64,000 nucleotides of DNA from Pseudomonas sp. PSE14 (lineage in GTDB: Bacteria; Pseudomonadota; Gammaproteobacteria; Pseudomonadales; Pseudomonadaceae), in NCBI RefSeq assembly GCF_029203285.1, contig NZ_CP115669.1, positions 868,001 through 932,000 of the forward strand, in the 5' to 3' direction. Below, piece by piece: positions 19,284 to 27,396 of the stretch (position 1 is the first letter of the stretch; the number at the start of each line of letters is the position of its first letter). The translations under genes were made by a program, and so were the position numbers. The notes under the pieces are model-generated. The model was not told where the DNA came from. It saw only the letters and a list, made by a program, of their open reading frames with translations, and did not search any database.

Positions 19284-19340
19284 AGATGCCAGGCTTGAGA
19301 TGGATTCCCCCGGCTGACTTCGCCCCTTCACCGAAGGAGC

Positions 19341-19466
19341 GTAGGGCGTATAACGTTCGACGTTATACGCCGTTTGACCTTGATCGCAGGGCGCTCCGGG
19401 CTCAACCAGGCGCTGGCGGCAAACAACGGTGTAGCGGCGTACAACCGCGAACGGCTGTACGCCCTA
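19341..19466. repeat. Dispersed 126-bp element with GTAGGGCGTA terminal inverted repeats, copy 1
   Basis: Begins GTAGGGCGTATAACGTTCGA with an internal hairpin (GCGTATAACGT / ACGTTATACGC) and ends in a second hairpin closing with TACGCCCTAC, the exact complement of the first ten bases. No coding capacity. A second copy lies at 21894 and a shorter relative at 32651. Confidence 0.85.
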
Positions 19467-19617
19467 CGGTTCGCTCCCGTGACGACATTCTCCGCCCACT
19501 GGGAACCGCTTTCCCACCTCGTCGTCTGATGCCCCGGCGGCGGGCCGCGCGGGGGCGCGCTGTGCTACTCTGCCGCCCATTCGAAGCGCCTGGAAAGGCT
19601 TGATTGCAGGAGTCTGC

Positions 19618-20970
19618 ATGCATATCCACATCCTCGGCATCTGCGGCACCTTCATGGGGTCGCTGGCCGTCCTGGCCAAGGAGCTTGGCCATCGCGTGAC
19701 CGGTTCCGACGCCAACGTCTACCCGCCGATGAGCACCCAGCTCGAAGCCCAGGGCATCGAGCTGATGCAGGGCTATGACCCGGCGCACCTCGATCCGGCT
19801 CCGGACCTGGTGGTGGTCGGCAACGCCCTGTCGCGCGGCAACCCCGCTGTGGAATACGTCCTGAACAAGGGCCTGCCCTATGTTTCCGGCCCCCAGTGGC
19901 TGGCCGACCACGTGCTGCAAGGCCGCTGGGTACTGGCCGCCGCCGGCACCCACGGCAAGACCACCACCAGCAGCATGTTGGCCTGGGTGCTGGAGCACGC
20001 CGGGATGAGCCCGGGCTTCCTGATCGGCGGCGTGCCGCAGAACTTCGGTGTCTCCGCGCGCCTGGGCGGCACGCCGTTCTTCGTGGTCGAGGCCGACGAG
20101 TACGACAGCGCCTTCTTCGACAAGCGCTCCAAGTTTGTCCACTACCACCCGCGCACGGCGATCCTGAACAACCTGGAATTCGACCACGCGGACATCTTCC
20201 CCGACCTCGTCGCCATCGAGCGCCAGTTCCACCACCTGGTGCGGACCATCCCCGGCGAAGGTCTGATCATCCATCCCACCTCCGAAACCGCGCTCAAGCG
20301 CGTGATCGACATGGGCTGCTGGACTCCGGTTCAGACCACCGGTGAAGGCGGCCAGTGGCAGGCGCGCCTGCTCAGCGAAGACGGCTCGCACTTCGAGGTG
20401 CTGTTCGACGGCCAGGTGCAGGGCACCGTGGACTGGGAGCTGACCGGCCAGCACAACGTCGCCAACGCCCTGGCGTGCCTTGCGGCGGCCCGCCATGTCG
20501 GCGTGGTGCCGGAGCTGGGTTGCGCCGCGCTGTCGGCCTTCAAGAGCGTCAAGCGGCGCATGGAGAAGGTTGCCGAAGTCAACGGCGTGACCATCTATGA
20601 CGACTTTGCCCACCATCCGACCGCCATCGCCACCACCCTCGACGGTCTGCGCAAGCGCGTCGGCGATGCGCCGGTGATCGCCGTGGTCGAGCCGCGCTCC
20701 AACTCCATGAAGCTCGGCGCCCACCGCGACGGCCTGCCGGAGTCCGTGGTGCAGGCCGACAGCGTGTTCTGGTACGCCCCGCCGAACCTCGGCTGGGACC
20801 TGGCCTCCACCGTCGCCAGCTCCACCGTGCCGACCCAGGTGTGCGACTCGCTGGACGCCATCATCGCGGGCGTGAAAGCCATCGCCACGCCAGGCACCCA
20901 GGTGGTGATCATGAGCAACGGCGGTTTCGGCGGCCTGCATGGCAAGCTCGCCCAGGCGCTGGAGGGCTGA
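19618..20970 (+). CDS. mpl: UDP-N-acetylmuramate:L-alanyl-gamma-D-glutamyl-meso-diaminopimelate ligase
   Basis: Cell-wall recycling enzyme: it joins tripeptide from degraded murein to UDP-MurNAc using ATP, in the cytoplasm. 450 residues, Mur-ligase architecture. The start MHIHILGICGTFMGSLA is diagnostic; the ATP loop AAAGTHGKTTTSSMLAW follows, then VEADEYDSAFFDKRSKF and NNLEFDHADIFPDL, and the third-domain lysine region DDFAHHPTAI. AGGAG at 19608 sets the start at 19618. It is followed by ubiX after 3 bp, as in P. aeruginosa from memory. Confidence 0.96.
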   Translation: MHIHILGICGTFMGSLAVLAKELGHRVTGSDANVYPPMSTQLEAQGIELMQGYDPAHLDPAPDLVVVGNALSRGNPAVEYVLNKGLPYVSGPQWLADHVLQGRWVLAAAGTHGKTTTSSMLAWVLEHAGMSPGFLIGGVPQNFGVSARLGGTPFFVVEADEYDSAFFDKRSKFVHYHPRTAILNNLEFDHADIFPDLVAIERQFHHLVRTIPGEGLIIHPTSETALKRVIDMGCWTPVQTTGEGGQWQARLLSEDGSHFEVLFDGQVQGTVDWELTGQHNVANALACLAAARHVGVVPELGCAALSAFKSVKRRMEKVAEVNGVTIYDDFAHHPTAIATTLDGLRKRVGDAPVIAVVEPRSNSMKLGAHRDGLPESVVQADSVFWYAPPNLGWDLASTVASSTVPTQVCDSLDAIIAGVKAIATPGTQVVIMSNGGFGGLHGKLAQALEG

Positions 20971-20973
20971 TCC

Positions 20974-21603
20974 ATGGCCGGAGCCGAACGCGTCACCCTC
21001 GCCATGACCGGCGCCTCGGGCGCCCAGTACGGCCTGCGCCTGCTCGACTGCCTGGTGCAGGAGGACCGCGAGGTGCACTTCCTGATCTCCAAGGCCGCAC
21101 AACTGGTGGTGGCCACCGAGACCGACGTGACCCTGCCGAGCAAGCCGCAGGCGATGCAGGCTTTCCTCAGCGAATACACCGGCGCCGCTCCCGGGCAGAT
21201 CCGCGTGTACGGCAAGGAAGACTGGATGGCCCCGGTGGCCTCCGGCTCCGGCGCGCCGAGCGCGATGGTGGTGGTGCCCTGCTCGACGGGGACGCTCTCG
21301 GCCATCGCCACAGGTGCCTGCAACAACCTGATCGAACGCGCCGCCGACGTGGCGCTGAAGGAGCGCCGCCAGCTGATCCTGGTGCCGCGCGAGGCGCCGT
21401 TCTCCAGCATTCACCTGGAGAACATGCTCAAGCTTTCGAACATGGGCGCGGTGATCCTGCCCGCGGCACCGGGCTTCTACCACCAGCCGCAGACGGTGGA
21501 CGACCTGATCGACTTCGTCGTCGCGCGCATCCTCAATCAACTGGGCATCCCCCAGGACATGTTGCCGCGCTGGGGCGAACACCATCTTGTCAGTGACGAA
21601 TAA
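20974..21603 (+). CDS. ubiX: Flavin prenyltransferase UbiX
   Basis: Makes prenylated FMN, the cofactor of the UbiD decarboxylase in ubiquinone synthesis. 209 residues with the Rossmann-like flavoprotein core: [19 protein letters not shown] at the N-terminus, FLISKAAQ, the [20 protein letters not shown] loop and the [20 protein letters not shown] motif. It is preceded by mpl at 3 bp and its last codons overlap the start of the next lipoprotein gene. Identification is secure. Confidence 0.97.
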   Translation: MAGAERVTLAMTGASGAQYGLRLLDCLVQEDREVHFLISKAAQLVVATETDVTLPSKPQAMQAFLSEYTGAAPGQIRVYGKEDWMAPVASGSGAPSAMVVVPCSTGTLSAIATGACNNLIERAADVALKERRQLILVPREAPFSSIHLENMLKLSNMGAVILPAAPGFYHQPQTVDDLIDFVVARILNQLGIPQDMLPRWGEHHLVSDE

Positions 21604-21880
21604 GCTCCTCGCCGCCCTGTTGCTGCTGCAACTGGGCGGTTGCGCCACCGTGAAGACCCTCAACGCCGCCAAGCCCGACGCGCCGCTGATCTATGCCGGC
21701 ACCCGGCTGGACTGGTATTCGCTCAATGGCGGCTGCTGCCCGATGGACCGCTTCGGCGTCGAGGCTCCGGCCTATCCCGCGCTGGACCTGCCGGGCAGTG
21801 CGCTGCTGGATACGCTGTTGCTGCCGTTCTCCATCGCCGCGGAACTGGGTGTCGGCCTGCAGGTGCGCGGCGGGAACTGA
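21587..21880 (+). CDS. Small YceK/YidQ-like lipoprotein (DUF1375)
   Basis: A ~97-residue lipoprotein with signal [13 protein letters not shown], giving lipobox L-G-G-C. The short mature domain has the YceK family words [11 protein letters not shown] and a C-terminal [12 protein letters not shown]. Members are small envelope lipoproteins of unknown function. The start is uncertain: TTG at 21587 (GGGG 11 bp upstream) or GTG at 21593; either overlaps the 3' end of ubiX, so expression is probably coupled to it. Confidence 0.8.
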   Translation: MSVTNKLLAALLLLQLGGCATVKTLNAAKPDAPLIYAGTRLDWYSLNGGCCPMDRFGVEAPAYPALDLPGSALLDTLLLPFSIAAELGVGLQVRGGN

Positions 21881-21893
21881 CGGCCGCAGGGAG

Positions 21894-22021
21894 GTAGGGC
21901 GTATAACGTTCGACGTTATACGCCGTTTGACCTTGATTTCAGGGCACTCCGAGTGTCACCCCGGCGTCGATGATCAGTAACGGCTTATCGGCGTACAACC
22001 GCGAACGGTTGTACGCCCTAC
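21894..22021. repeat. Dispersed element with GTAGGGCGTA terminal inverted repeats, copy 2
   Basis: 128 bp, same orientation and nearly the same ends as the copy at 19341, with a diverged centre. Together the copies bracket mpl-ubiX-lipoprotein. Ends GTAGGGCGTA and TACGCCCTAC are exact complements. Confidence 0.85.
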
Positions 22022-22048
22022 GTTGGAGCGGATAGGCGATGGCGGGAG

Positions 22049-22690
22049 TTACTTGCCCAGCCTGCGCAGTTCGTCCGATTCGACGACGCGGGTGCCCTTG
22101 CCGGTTTCCAGCGCCAGGCGCCAGAGCGCGCGGGCCAGGGCGCAGGCTTCGATGCCGTGCAGCTTGCCCGGCAGGATGCGGGCGAAGGGGGCGGCGAGTA
22201 GTTCGGCCAGGCGTACCTCTTCGCGCTGGCCCAGCAGCAGGGAGGGGCGGGCGATGGTCAGCTGCGGCCAGCCTTGCTGGCGCAGGGCGTCTTCCAGCTC
22301 GCCCTTGACCCGGCTGTAGAAGATCGACGACTTGCTGTCGGCGCCCAGCGCGCTGATTACCACATAGTGCCGCGCGCCCAGCTCGAGGCCACGGGCGCCC
22401 AGCGCCAGGGGCAGGTCGAAATCGATGTTGCGGAAGGCCTCTTCGGAGCCGGCCTCCTTGATCGTGGTGCCCAGGCAGCAGAACACGGTGTCCACCGGCC
22501 GGGTCAGGTCCGGGATCAGCTCGGCCAGCGGGCCGATGGGGTTTTCCAGGCGCGGGTGTTCGGCCAGCTTCCGTCGGGTGGGGGCCAGCACGCGCTTCAC
22601 GGTGGGTTCGTTGAGCATCCGGTCGAGCAGGTGTTCACCCGTGAGGCCGGTTGCTCCGGCAAGCAGGATATTCGTCGGTGTTGAGTACAT
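22049..22690 (-). CDS. NAD(P)-binding oxidoreductase of the HTATIP2/YbjT group
   Basis: A 213-residue short-chain-dehydrogenase-like protein. The Rossmann nucleotide loop is [14 protein letters not shown] at the N-terminus; [19 protein letters not shown] and [19 protein letters not shown] (with the YxxxK-like SR V K stretch) follow. It lacks a clear catalytic partner. The ATG at 22690 follows GGGAGAAA. Its substrate is unknown. It lies 41 bp downstream of the MORN-peptidase lipoprotein gene on the same strand and could be co-transcribed with it. Confidence 0.85.
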   Translation of the reverse strand: MYSTPTNILLAGATGLTGEHLLDRMLNEPTVKRVLAPTRRKLAEHPRLENPIGPLAELIPDLTRPVDTVFCCLGTTIKEAGSEEAFRNIDFDLPLALGARGLELGARHYVVISALGADSKSSIFYSRVKGELEDALRQQGWPQLTIARPSLLLGQREEVRLAELLAAPFARILPGKLHGIEACALARALWRLALETGKGTRVVESDELRRLGK

Positions 22691-22731
22691 CTGTGTTTCT
22701 CCCTGACACACTGACAAGCTTAGTTGCCGGC

Positions 22732-24450
22732 CTACTGTTTTGCTTGTACGGCGACGCTCTTGGCATCGAGTGGCATATGGCGCTGCTGGGCACGCAGGGC
22801 CTTCCAATGGTTTAGAACCGCCGCTGGCGCCCAAAGTTGCGGCTCGGATGGTTCGAACTGTTCCTCCTTCTCGCGCCGGGCGACCGTGTCGCTGGCCTGC
22901 GCGAAGGCTTCCTTGAGGTCGTCCGTCTGTTGGAAGGCCTTGGCGAACAGCGCGTCACCGAAGTAGGTGAAGTCGGCCTCTTCGGAGCAGCCGAAGGATA
23001 CCCGGTCGCTGCGGGCGGCGGTCATGATCAGGGTCTTGTCGTCCTTGAGCGCGGGGATGAAGCCGCCGCTGTAGCAGGCCGATATCACCAGCACCTTGTA
23101 GCGGTCCTTCAACGGCGCAAGCAGGGTGGCCAGTTCGCTGGCCGGCAGGTCGTCGAGCTTCAGGCCCGGCATGTCGAGCACCAGTTGGTGGTCCTGGGAG
23201 CCGTGGCTGGTCAGGTAGAGGAAGATCATGTCTTCGGGCCCGCTACGTTCGGCCAGCATACGCAGGGTGCGGGCCAGGCTTTCGCGGGTGGCCATCGGCC
23301 GGTCGGTGAGATGGTCGCGGTGGTTCACCAGCGTCACCACACCCTGGGCGCCGAAGCGCTTGCCCAGCAGGTTGGCGACATAGTCGGCCTCGCGCAGGAA
23401 GACGCTCTGCTTGCCGTCGCCGCCCAGACTCAGGCCGTAGAGCTCGATGGCTGGCGTGGACGGCGGGATGGCCGTCAGCGCCTTCTGCAGCAGCGGGCCC
23501 TGTTCCAGCAGGCCGATTTCCAGCGCGTTGGGCAGTAGTGCGCCGTGCTCGTCGCGTGTGCGCTGGCCGCGGCTCCAGCTGCCGCGCTGAACGCTGCCGT
23601 CGCTGCGGGTGAGGGTGCCGTCGCCGGAGTATTCGCCACGGGCGAAGCCGCCGCGGTAGACCTGTCCGTCAGCCTGGCTGAGGGTGCCCTTGCCGTCGAA
23701 GCGCCACTGGCGGAACTCGCCCTGGTAGCGGCTGCCGTCGCTGCCGATGAACTCGCCCGTGCCGTCCAGCGAACCTTCCTTGAAGTTGCCGAGCCAGACG
23801 TCGCCGGCGAGGTTCTGGAAGCGTCCCTTGCCGTCGAACTGATCGTTGCGGAACTCGCCGCTGTAGTGGTCGCCGGCATCGTCGCGGAAGGTGCCCTTGC
23901 CGTTGAGCGTGCCGTTCTTGAATTGTCCGGTGTACTGGTTGCCGAGGCTGTCCACGCGCGCGCCTTCGCCATTGGCTTCGCCGCCTGCGAACCAGCCCTG
24001 GTGACGGGTGCCGTCGGGCAGTTCGAGGGTGCCCGCGCCTTCGTAGCGGCCCTTGCGGAAGCCGCCGCTGTAGCGGGTCTGGCCCTGGGTCAGACGACCT
24101 TCGCCGTCGAACTCGCCTTGCTTGAACTGGCCGTCATAGGTGCTGCCGTCGGCGAACTGCAGATGCCCCCGACCCTCGAACAGCCCCTCGCGAAAGGCGC
24201 CGACGTAGGTCGAGCCGTCACCGCCGCGCCACTTGCCCTGACCGTTCTGCAGGCCCTTGTCGAATTCGCCGTCGTACCAGGCGCCGTTGGGGTAATCCAG
24301 GCGGCCTTTTCCCTGTAACTGGCCGTGCACCAGTTCGCCACGGTAGCGCGCACCATCGGGCAGGCGGCCGTCGGGCGGTGTCAGGGGCTCGCCTTCGCCG
24401 CAGGCAGCAAGGAGCAGGGCGAGGCCGAGGGGCAGGAGGTGGCGAGGCAT
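22732..24450 (-). CDS. Lipoprotein with 11 MORN repeats and a C-terminal caspase-like (C13) peptidase domain
   Basis: A 572-residue protein. Its signal peptide ends in the lipobox L-A-A-C17, so it is probably membrane-anchored on the periplasmic side. Residues ~36-290 are 11 tandem MORN repeats of 22-23 residues (pattern YxGxFxxGxxxGxGxxxxxDG). From ~335 on there is a C13/legumain-type fold: catalytic His416 in YLTSHGSQ and Cys459 in ISACYSGGF. Both catalytic residues are present, so it should be active. MORN arrays bind membranes or other proteins. The substrate is unknown; processing or stress signalling in the envelope is a guess. Confidence 0.88.
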   Translation of the reverse strand: MPRHLLPLGLALLLAACGEGEPLTPPDGRLPDGARYRGELVHGQLQGKGRLDYPNGAWYDGEFDKGLQNGQGKWRGGDGSTYVGAFREGLFEGRGHLQFADGSTYDGQFKQGEFDGEGRLTQGQTRYSGGFRKGRYEGAGTLELPDGTRHQGWFAGGEANGEGARVDSLGNQYTGQFKNGTLNGKGTFRDDAGDHYSGEFRNDQFDGKGRFQNLAGDVWLGNFKEGSLDGTGEFIGSDGSRYQGEFRQWRFDGKGTLSQADGQVYRGGFARGEYSGDGTLTRSDGSVQRGSWSRGQRTRDEHGALLPNALEIGLLEQGPLLQKALTAIPPSTPAIELYGLSLGGDGKQSVFLREADYVANLLGKRFGAQGVVTLVNHRDHLTDRPMATRESLARTLRMLAERSGPEDMIFLYLTSHGSQDHQLVLDMPGLKLDDLPASELATLLAPLKDRYKVLVISACYSGGFIPALKDDKTLIMTAARSDRVSFGCSEEADFTYFGDALFAKAFQQTDDLKEAFAQASDTVARREKEEQFEPSEPQLWAPAAVLNHWKALRAQQRHMPLDAKSVAVQAKQ

Positions 24451-24494
24451 GGGAATCTCGAATCGGAGGAGGGACGCGCCTTCAGTGTGGACGC

Positions 24495-24522
24495 AAAAAA
24501 GCCCGCGGGCGCGGGCTTTTTT
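24495..24522. terminator. Bidirectional intrinsic terminator
   Basis: AAAAAAGCCCGC then GCGGGCTTTTTT around a short GGGC loop; A and T runs on both sides. It ends the TM2 gene on the minus strand, upstream of the MORN lipoprotein gene. Confidence 0.88.
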
Positions 24523-24535
24523 CAGCGAGTCCCGA

Positions 24536-24748
24536 TCAGGTCCACTGGGTTAGCTTGTTGCCCTCTTTGTCCTTGAAGGCGCCGACGATGATCATGATGA
24601 AGTCGACCAGCGTCCAGATACCCAGGCCGCCCAGGGTGAGGATCTGCAGGATACCGGTGCCGATCTTGCCCACATAGAAGCGATGGGCGCCGAAGGTGCC
24701 GAGGAAGAAGCACAGCAGGAAGGCGGGGAGAATGCGTTTTTCGGTCAT
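24536..24748 (-). CDS. TM2 domain membrane protein
   Basis: A 70-residue protein that is almost entirely a TM2 domain: an AFLLCFFLGTFGAHRFYVGK segment, then GTGILQILTLGGLGIWTLVD and IMIIVGAFKDKEGN. Two transmembrane helices are linked by the conserved F-x-G-x-H-R-F-Y motif. Such proteins are common and functionally unassigned. It has its own terminator, so it is probably a separate transcript from the MORN gene downstream. Confidence 0.9.
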   Translation of the reverse strand: MTEKRILPAFLLCFFLGTFGAHRFYVGKIGTGILQILTLGGLGIWTLVDFIMIIVGAFKDKEGNKLTQWT

Positions 24749-24827
24749 GGGACTGTCCTTGTGAATGGCCGGGGCCGCCCTGACTGGCGACCGCCGACAT
24801 TCTAGTCCATTACCGTCAGGAAATATT

Positions 24828-25283
24828 TCAGACGAAGCACAGGCTCAGGGATTCGGCGATGTAGGCGGGTTTGGCCTGGCCGTCGATTTCCAGGGTACAG
24901 CGGGCCTTGATCAGCCACTGGCCGGGGTTCTTCTCGGTGATGTCGCTGATGGTCACTTGCAGGCGCACGCGGGAATTGACCGGCACGGGCTGGATGAATC
25001 GAACGCTGTCCAGGCCGTAGTTGACCACCATCTTGGGGTTCTCCGGCAGCACCAGCAGGCCTTCGCAGAGCTTGGGGATCAGCGACAGCGAGAGGAAGCC
25101 GTGGGCGATGGTGCCGCCGAACGGGGTCTTCTTCGCCTTTTCCGGGTCGACGTGGATGAACTGGTGGTCCTCGGTGCACTCAGCGAACTGGTTGATACGC
25201 TCCTGATCGATGGTGATCCATTGCGAGTGGCCCAGGTCCTTGCCGATGTAGTCCTTCAGTGCGCTTACGGGTACGAATGCCAT
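24828..25283 (-). CDS. phaJ4: MaoC-type (R)-specific enoyl-CoA hydratase, PhaJ4-like
   Basis: A 151-residue hot-dog-fold hydratase that adds water to enoyl-CoA to give (R)-3-hydroxyacyl-CoA, which can feed polyhydroxyalkanoate synthesis. The hydratase-2 motif is visible as FAECTEDHQFIHVDPEKAKK followed by TPFGGTIAHGFLSLSL, with Asp and His in the expected places. A perfect GGAGGAAA site precedes the ATG at 25283. The PhaJ4 assignment rests on remembered synteny (downstream of the mpl-ubiX region); the fold and activity are firmer than the name. Confidence 0.82.
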   Translation of the reverse strand: MAFVPVSALKDYIGKDLGHSQWITIDQERINQFAECTEDHQFIHVDPEKAKKTPFGGTIAHGFLSLSLIPKLCEGLLVLPENPKMVVNYGLDSVRFIQPVPVNSRVRLQVTISDITEKNPGQWLIKARCTLEIDGQAKPAYIAESLSLCFV

Positions 25284-25465
25284 GTTTCCTCCGGGGAGTG
25301 CGTTTTTTTCTTCTAGTGCGTCCAGCAGAGCGTAAAGCAGCCCGTAGATCAGCATGGGTACCGGGTGCGGTCAAGCCGGCCGGACATTCATGCTTTGGGC
25401 GAATGCCGTGCCATAGCGGCGCCCGGCTGGGCATAATGGCGCCTCCTTGCGCTGGAGATGTCCCC

Positions 25466-25828
25466 ATGCTGTTACGTGGCCTGACCTGGCTGGTGCTGTT
25501 CCAACTGCTCGGCACGGGTCTGAATGCTCTCATCCTGCACATGATTCCCGGCCCCATCATTGGGCTGGTGCTGCTCTTCCTGTACCTGGTGTGGAGCGGG
25601 GAAGTGAGTGCGCCGGTGAACGAGGCGGCCGGCTCGCTGCTGCGCTATCTGCCGCTGCTGCTGGTGCCGGCGGCGGTCGGGGTGATGGCTTACGCCAAGC
25701 AGATCGCCGCGGACTTCTGGGCCATCGTCGGGGCGCTTGCGCTGTCGCTGCTGGTGTCCTTCGTGTTCGCCGGCTGGCTGATGCAGAAGCTCATCGACCG
25801 CCAGCGCAAGCAGAAGGAGAACGCCTGA
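25466..25828 (+). CDS. lrgA: LrgA/CidA family holin-like membrane protein
   Basis: A 120-residue protein with about four hydrophobic helices and the family pattern LFQLLGTGLNALILHMIPGP, then IIGLVLLFLYLV and LLRYLPLLLVPAAVGVM. LrgA/CidA proteins modulate murein hydrolase activity and small-metabolite export. Start at 25466 is set by GGAG at 25454. It overlaps lrgB by one base (stop and start share A), so the pair is translationally coupled. lrg versus cid naming cannot be decided from sequence. Confidence 0.9.
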   Translation: MLLRGLTWLVLFQLLGTGLNALILHMIPGPIIGLVLLFLYLVWSGEVSAPVNEAAGSLLRYLPLLLVPAAVGVMAYAKQIAADFWAIVGALALSLLVSFVFAGWLMQKLIDRQRKQKENA

Positions 25829-26541
25829 TGTTCGACTGGCAAGGTGCGGTGAACGCCGTCATTCACCATCCGCTGTTCTGCGTCGGCGTCACCCTGGGTG
25901 CCTACCAGCTGGCACTGGCCGCCTACGAGCGTACGCGCTGGGTGTTCCTGCAACCGGTGCTGGTGTCGATGCTGATCGTCATCGGCGTGCTGCTGGCCTG
26001 CGGCATCGACTACGCCGAATACAGCACCAGCGCCAAGGTGCTCACCATTCTTCTCGGCCCCGCCACCGTGGCCCTGGCGGTGCCGCTGTTCCTCAACCTC
26101 AAGCGCATCCGCCAGCTGTTCTGGCCGACCCTGATCACCCTGGTGGTGGCAGGGCTGTTCGCCACCGGACTGGGCATCGGCCTGGGCTGGCTGTTCGGCG
26201 TCGACCACGAACTGCTGATGAGCCTGGCGCCCAAGTCGGTGACCTCGCCCATCGCCATGCTGGTGGCCAGCCAGATCGGCGGCGTGGCGGCGCTGGCGGC
26301 GGTGTTCGTGCTGATCACCGGCGTGCTCGGTGCCATCCTCGGTCCGGAACTGCTGCGTCGCGTCGGCGTGCATCATCCGGCCGCGCAGGGCATGGCGCTG
26401 GGCATGACCGCCCACGCCGTGGGCACCTCCCGCGCGCTGCAGGAGGGCGAGGAATGCGGCGCCTTCGCCGCCCTGGCGATGAGCCTGATGGGCGTGGCCA
26501 CTGCAGTGCTGCTACCGTTGGCGGTAGCGCTGATTGCCTGA
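25828..26541 (+). CDS. lrgB: LrgB/CidB family membrane protein
   Basis: A 237-residue polytopic protein that pairs with LrgA. Family features are HHPLFCVGVTLGAYQLALA, LLGPATVALAVPLFLNL, the LAPKSVTSPIAMLVASQIGG motif, the GILGPELLRR-like AILGPELLRRVGV, and GMTAHAVGTSRALQEGEECG. The terminal motif is a strong diagnostic. Together LrgAB is thought to act as a holin-like or organic-acid exporter complex. Confidence 0.92.
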   Translation: MFDWQGAVNAVIHHPLFCVGVTLGAYQLALAAYERTRWVFLQPVLVSMLIVIGVLLACGIDYAEYSTSAKVLTILLGPATVALAVPLFLNLKRIRQLFWPTLITLVVAGLFATGLGIGLGWLFGVDHELLMSLAPKSVTSPIAMLVASQIGGVAALAAVFVLITGVLGAILGPELLRRVGVHHPAAQGMALGMTAHAVGTSRALQEGEECGAFAALAMSLMGVATAVLLPLAVALIA

Positions 26542-26560
26542 ATTGCCCAATGGAGTACCC

Positions 26561-27151
26561 ATGAGTTTTCCGCTCTTCCCCCTCAATACCGTGCTGTTCC
26601 CCGGTTGCCGTCTCGACCTGCAGATCTTCGAGGCGCGCTACCTGGACATGATCGGCCGCTGCATGAAGCAGGACGCCGGTTTCGGGGTGGTGGCCATCGT
26701 CGAGGGCGAGGAGGTCGGTGATGCGCCGGAGCGCTATAGCCTGGTTGGTTGCGAAGCGCGTATCCGCGACTGGCAACAGCGACCCAATGGGCTGCTGGGT
26801 ATTCGCGTCGAAGGTGGCCGGCGTTTCCGCGTGCTTTCCGCCAATGTGCAGCCGGATCAACTGACCGTGGCCGAGGTGGAGTGGCTGGACGAACAGCCCG
26901 ACCAGCCGCTGACCAAGGAGCACGACGACCTGGCTGCGCTGCTGGAGGCGCTGTCCATGCACCCCATGGTTTCCGCGCTGGAGATGGGCGGGGAGGTCAA
27001 CGGTCAACAGGAATTGGCCTGTCAGCTCGCCTACCTGTTGCCCTTCGAGCGCGACCAGAAGCAGGTGCTGCTGGAGATGGACGACCCGACCGTGCGCCTG
27101 GCGCGGATTCAGGTTTTGCTGGAGCAGTTGCAGGGCGATTTTGTTGCCTGA
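26561..27151 (+). CDS. Lon N-terminal substrate-binding domain protein (LON_substr_bdg, no protease domain)
   Basis: A 196-residue protein consisting only of the Lon N-terminal domain: FPLFPLNTVLFPGCRLDLQI, FEARYLDMIGRCM, FGVVAIVEGEEVG, then RRFRVLSANVQPDQL and a helical end LLPFERDQKQVLLEMDD. The AAA+ and serine protease parts of Lon are absent, as in the widespread stand-alone family. Function unknown; a protein-binding role is likely. It starts 19 bp after lrgB. Confidence 0.88.
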   Translation: MSFPLFPLNTVLFPGCRLDLQIFEARYLDMIGRCMKQDAGFGVVAIVEGEEVGDAPERYSLVGCEARIRDWQQRPNGLLGIRVEGGRRFRVLSANVQPDQLTVAEVEWLDEQPDQPLTKEHDDLAALLEALSMHPMVSALEMGGEVNGQQELACQLAYLLPFERDQKQVLLEMDDPTVRLARIQVLLEQLQGDFVA

Positions 27152-27188
27152 TGGGGCTCCTACAGGGATACATCGGCGCGCTGGTTGG

Positions 27189-27317
27189 CCCTCACCCCGG
27201 CCCTCTCCCAAGGGGAGAGGGAGTCCGCGCTTGATAGATCGGGTCTCCAGGGAACGACGCATTTTTCGCCTGCTCCGAACGGCCCCCTCTCCCTCTGGGA
27301 GAGGGTTGGGGTGAGGG
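27189..27317. repeat. CCCTCTCCC-type repeat doublet, family 3
   Basis: Inverted halves starting CCCTCACCCCGGCCCTCTCC and ending GGGTTGGGGTGAGGG, each half with its own GGGAGAGGG hairpin. It fills the gap between the Lon-domain gene and prpF. Related copies are at 28614 and 37806. Confidence 0.8.
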
Positions 27318-27348
27318 AAAGCCCGGGCACCATCCTCACCGGAAACGA

Positions 27349-27372
27349 CAAGGCCCGCGAATGCGGGCCTTG
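27349..27372 (-). terminator. Probable terminator of the prp operon
   Basis: Perfect 10-bp stem CAAGGCCCGC / GCGGGCCTTG with a GAAT loop, 25 bp after prpF. The T run is poor (TCGTTT on the minus strand). Confidence 0.55.
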
Positions 27373-27396
27373 TGCTTTCAACGGTAGAGCCTGCGA

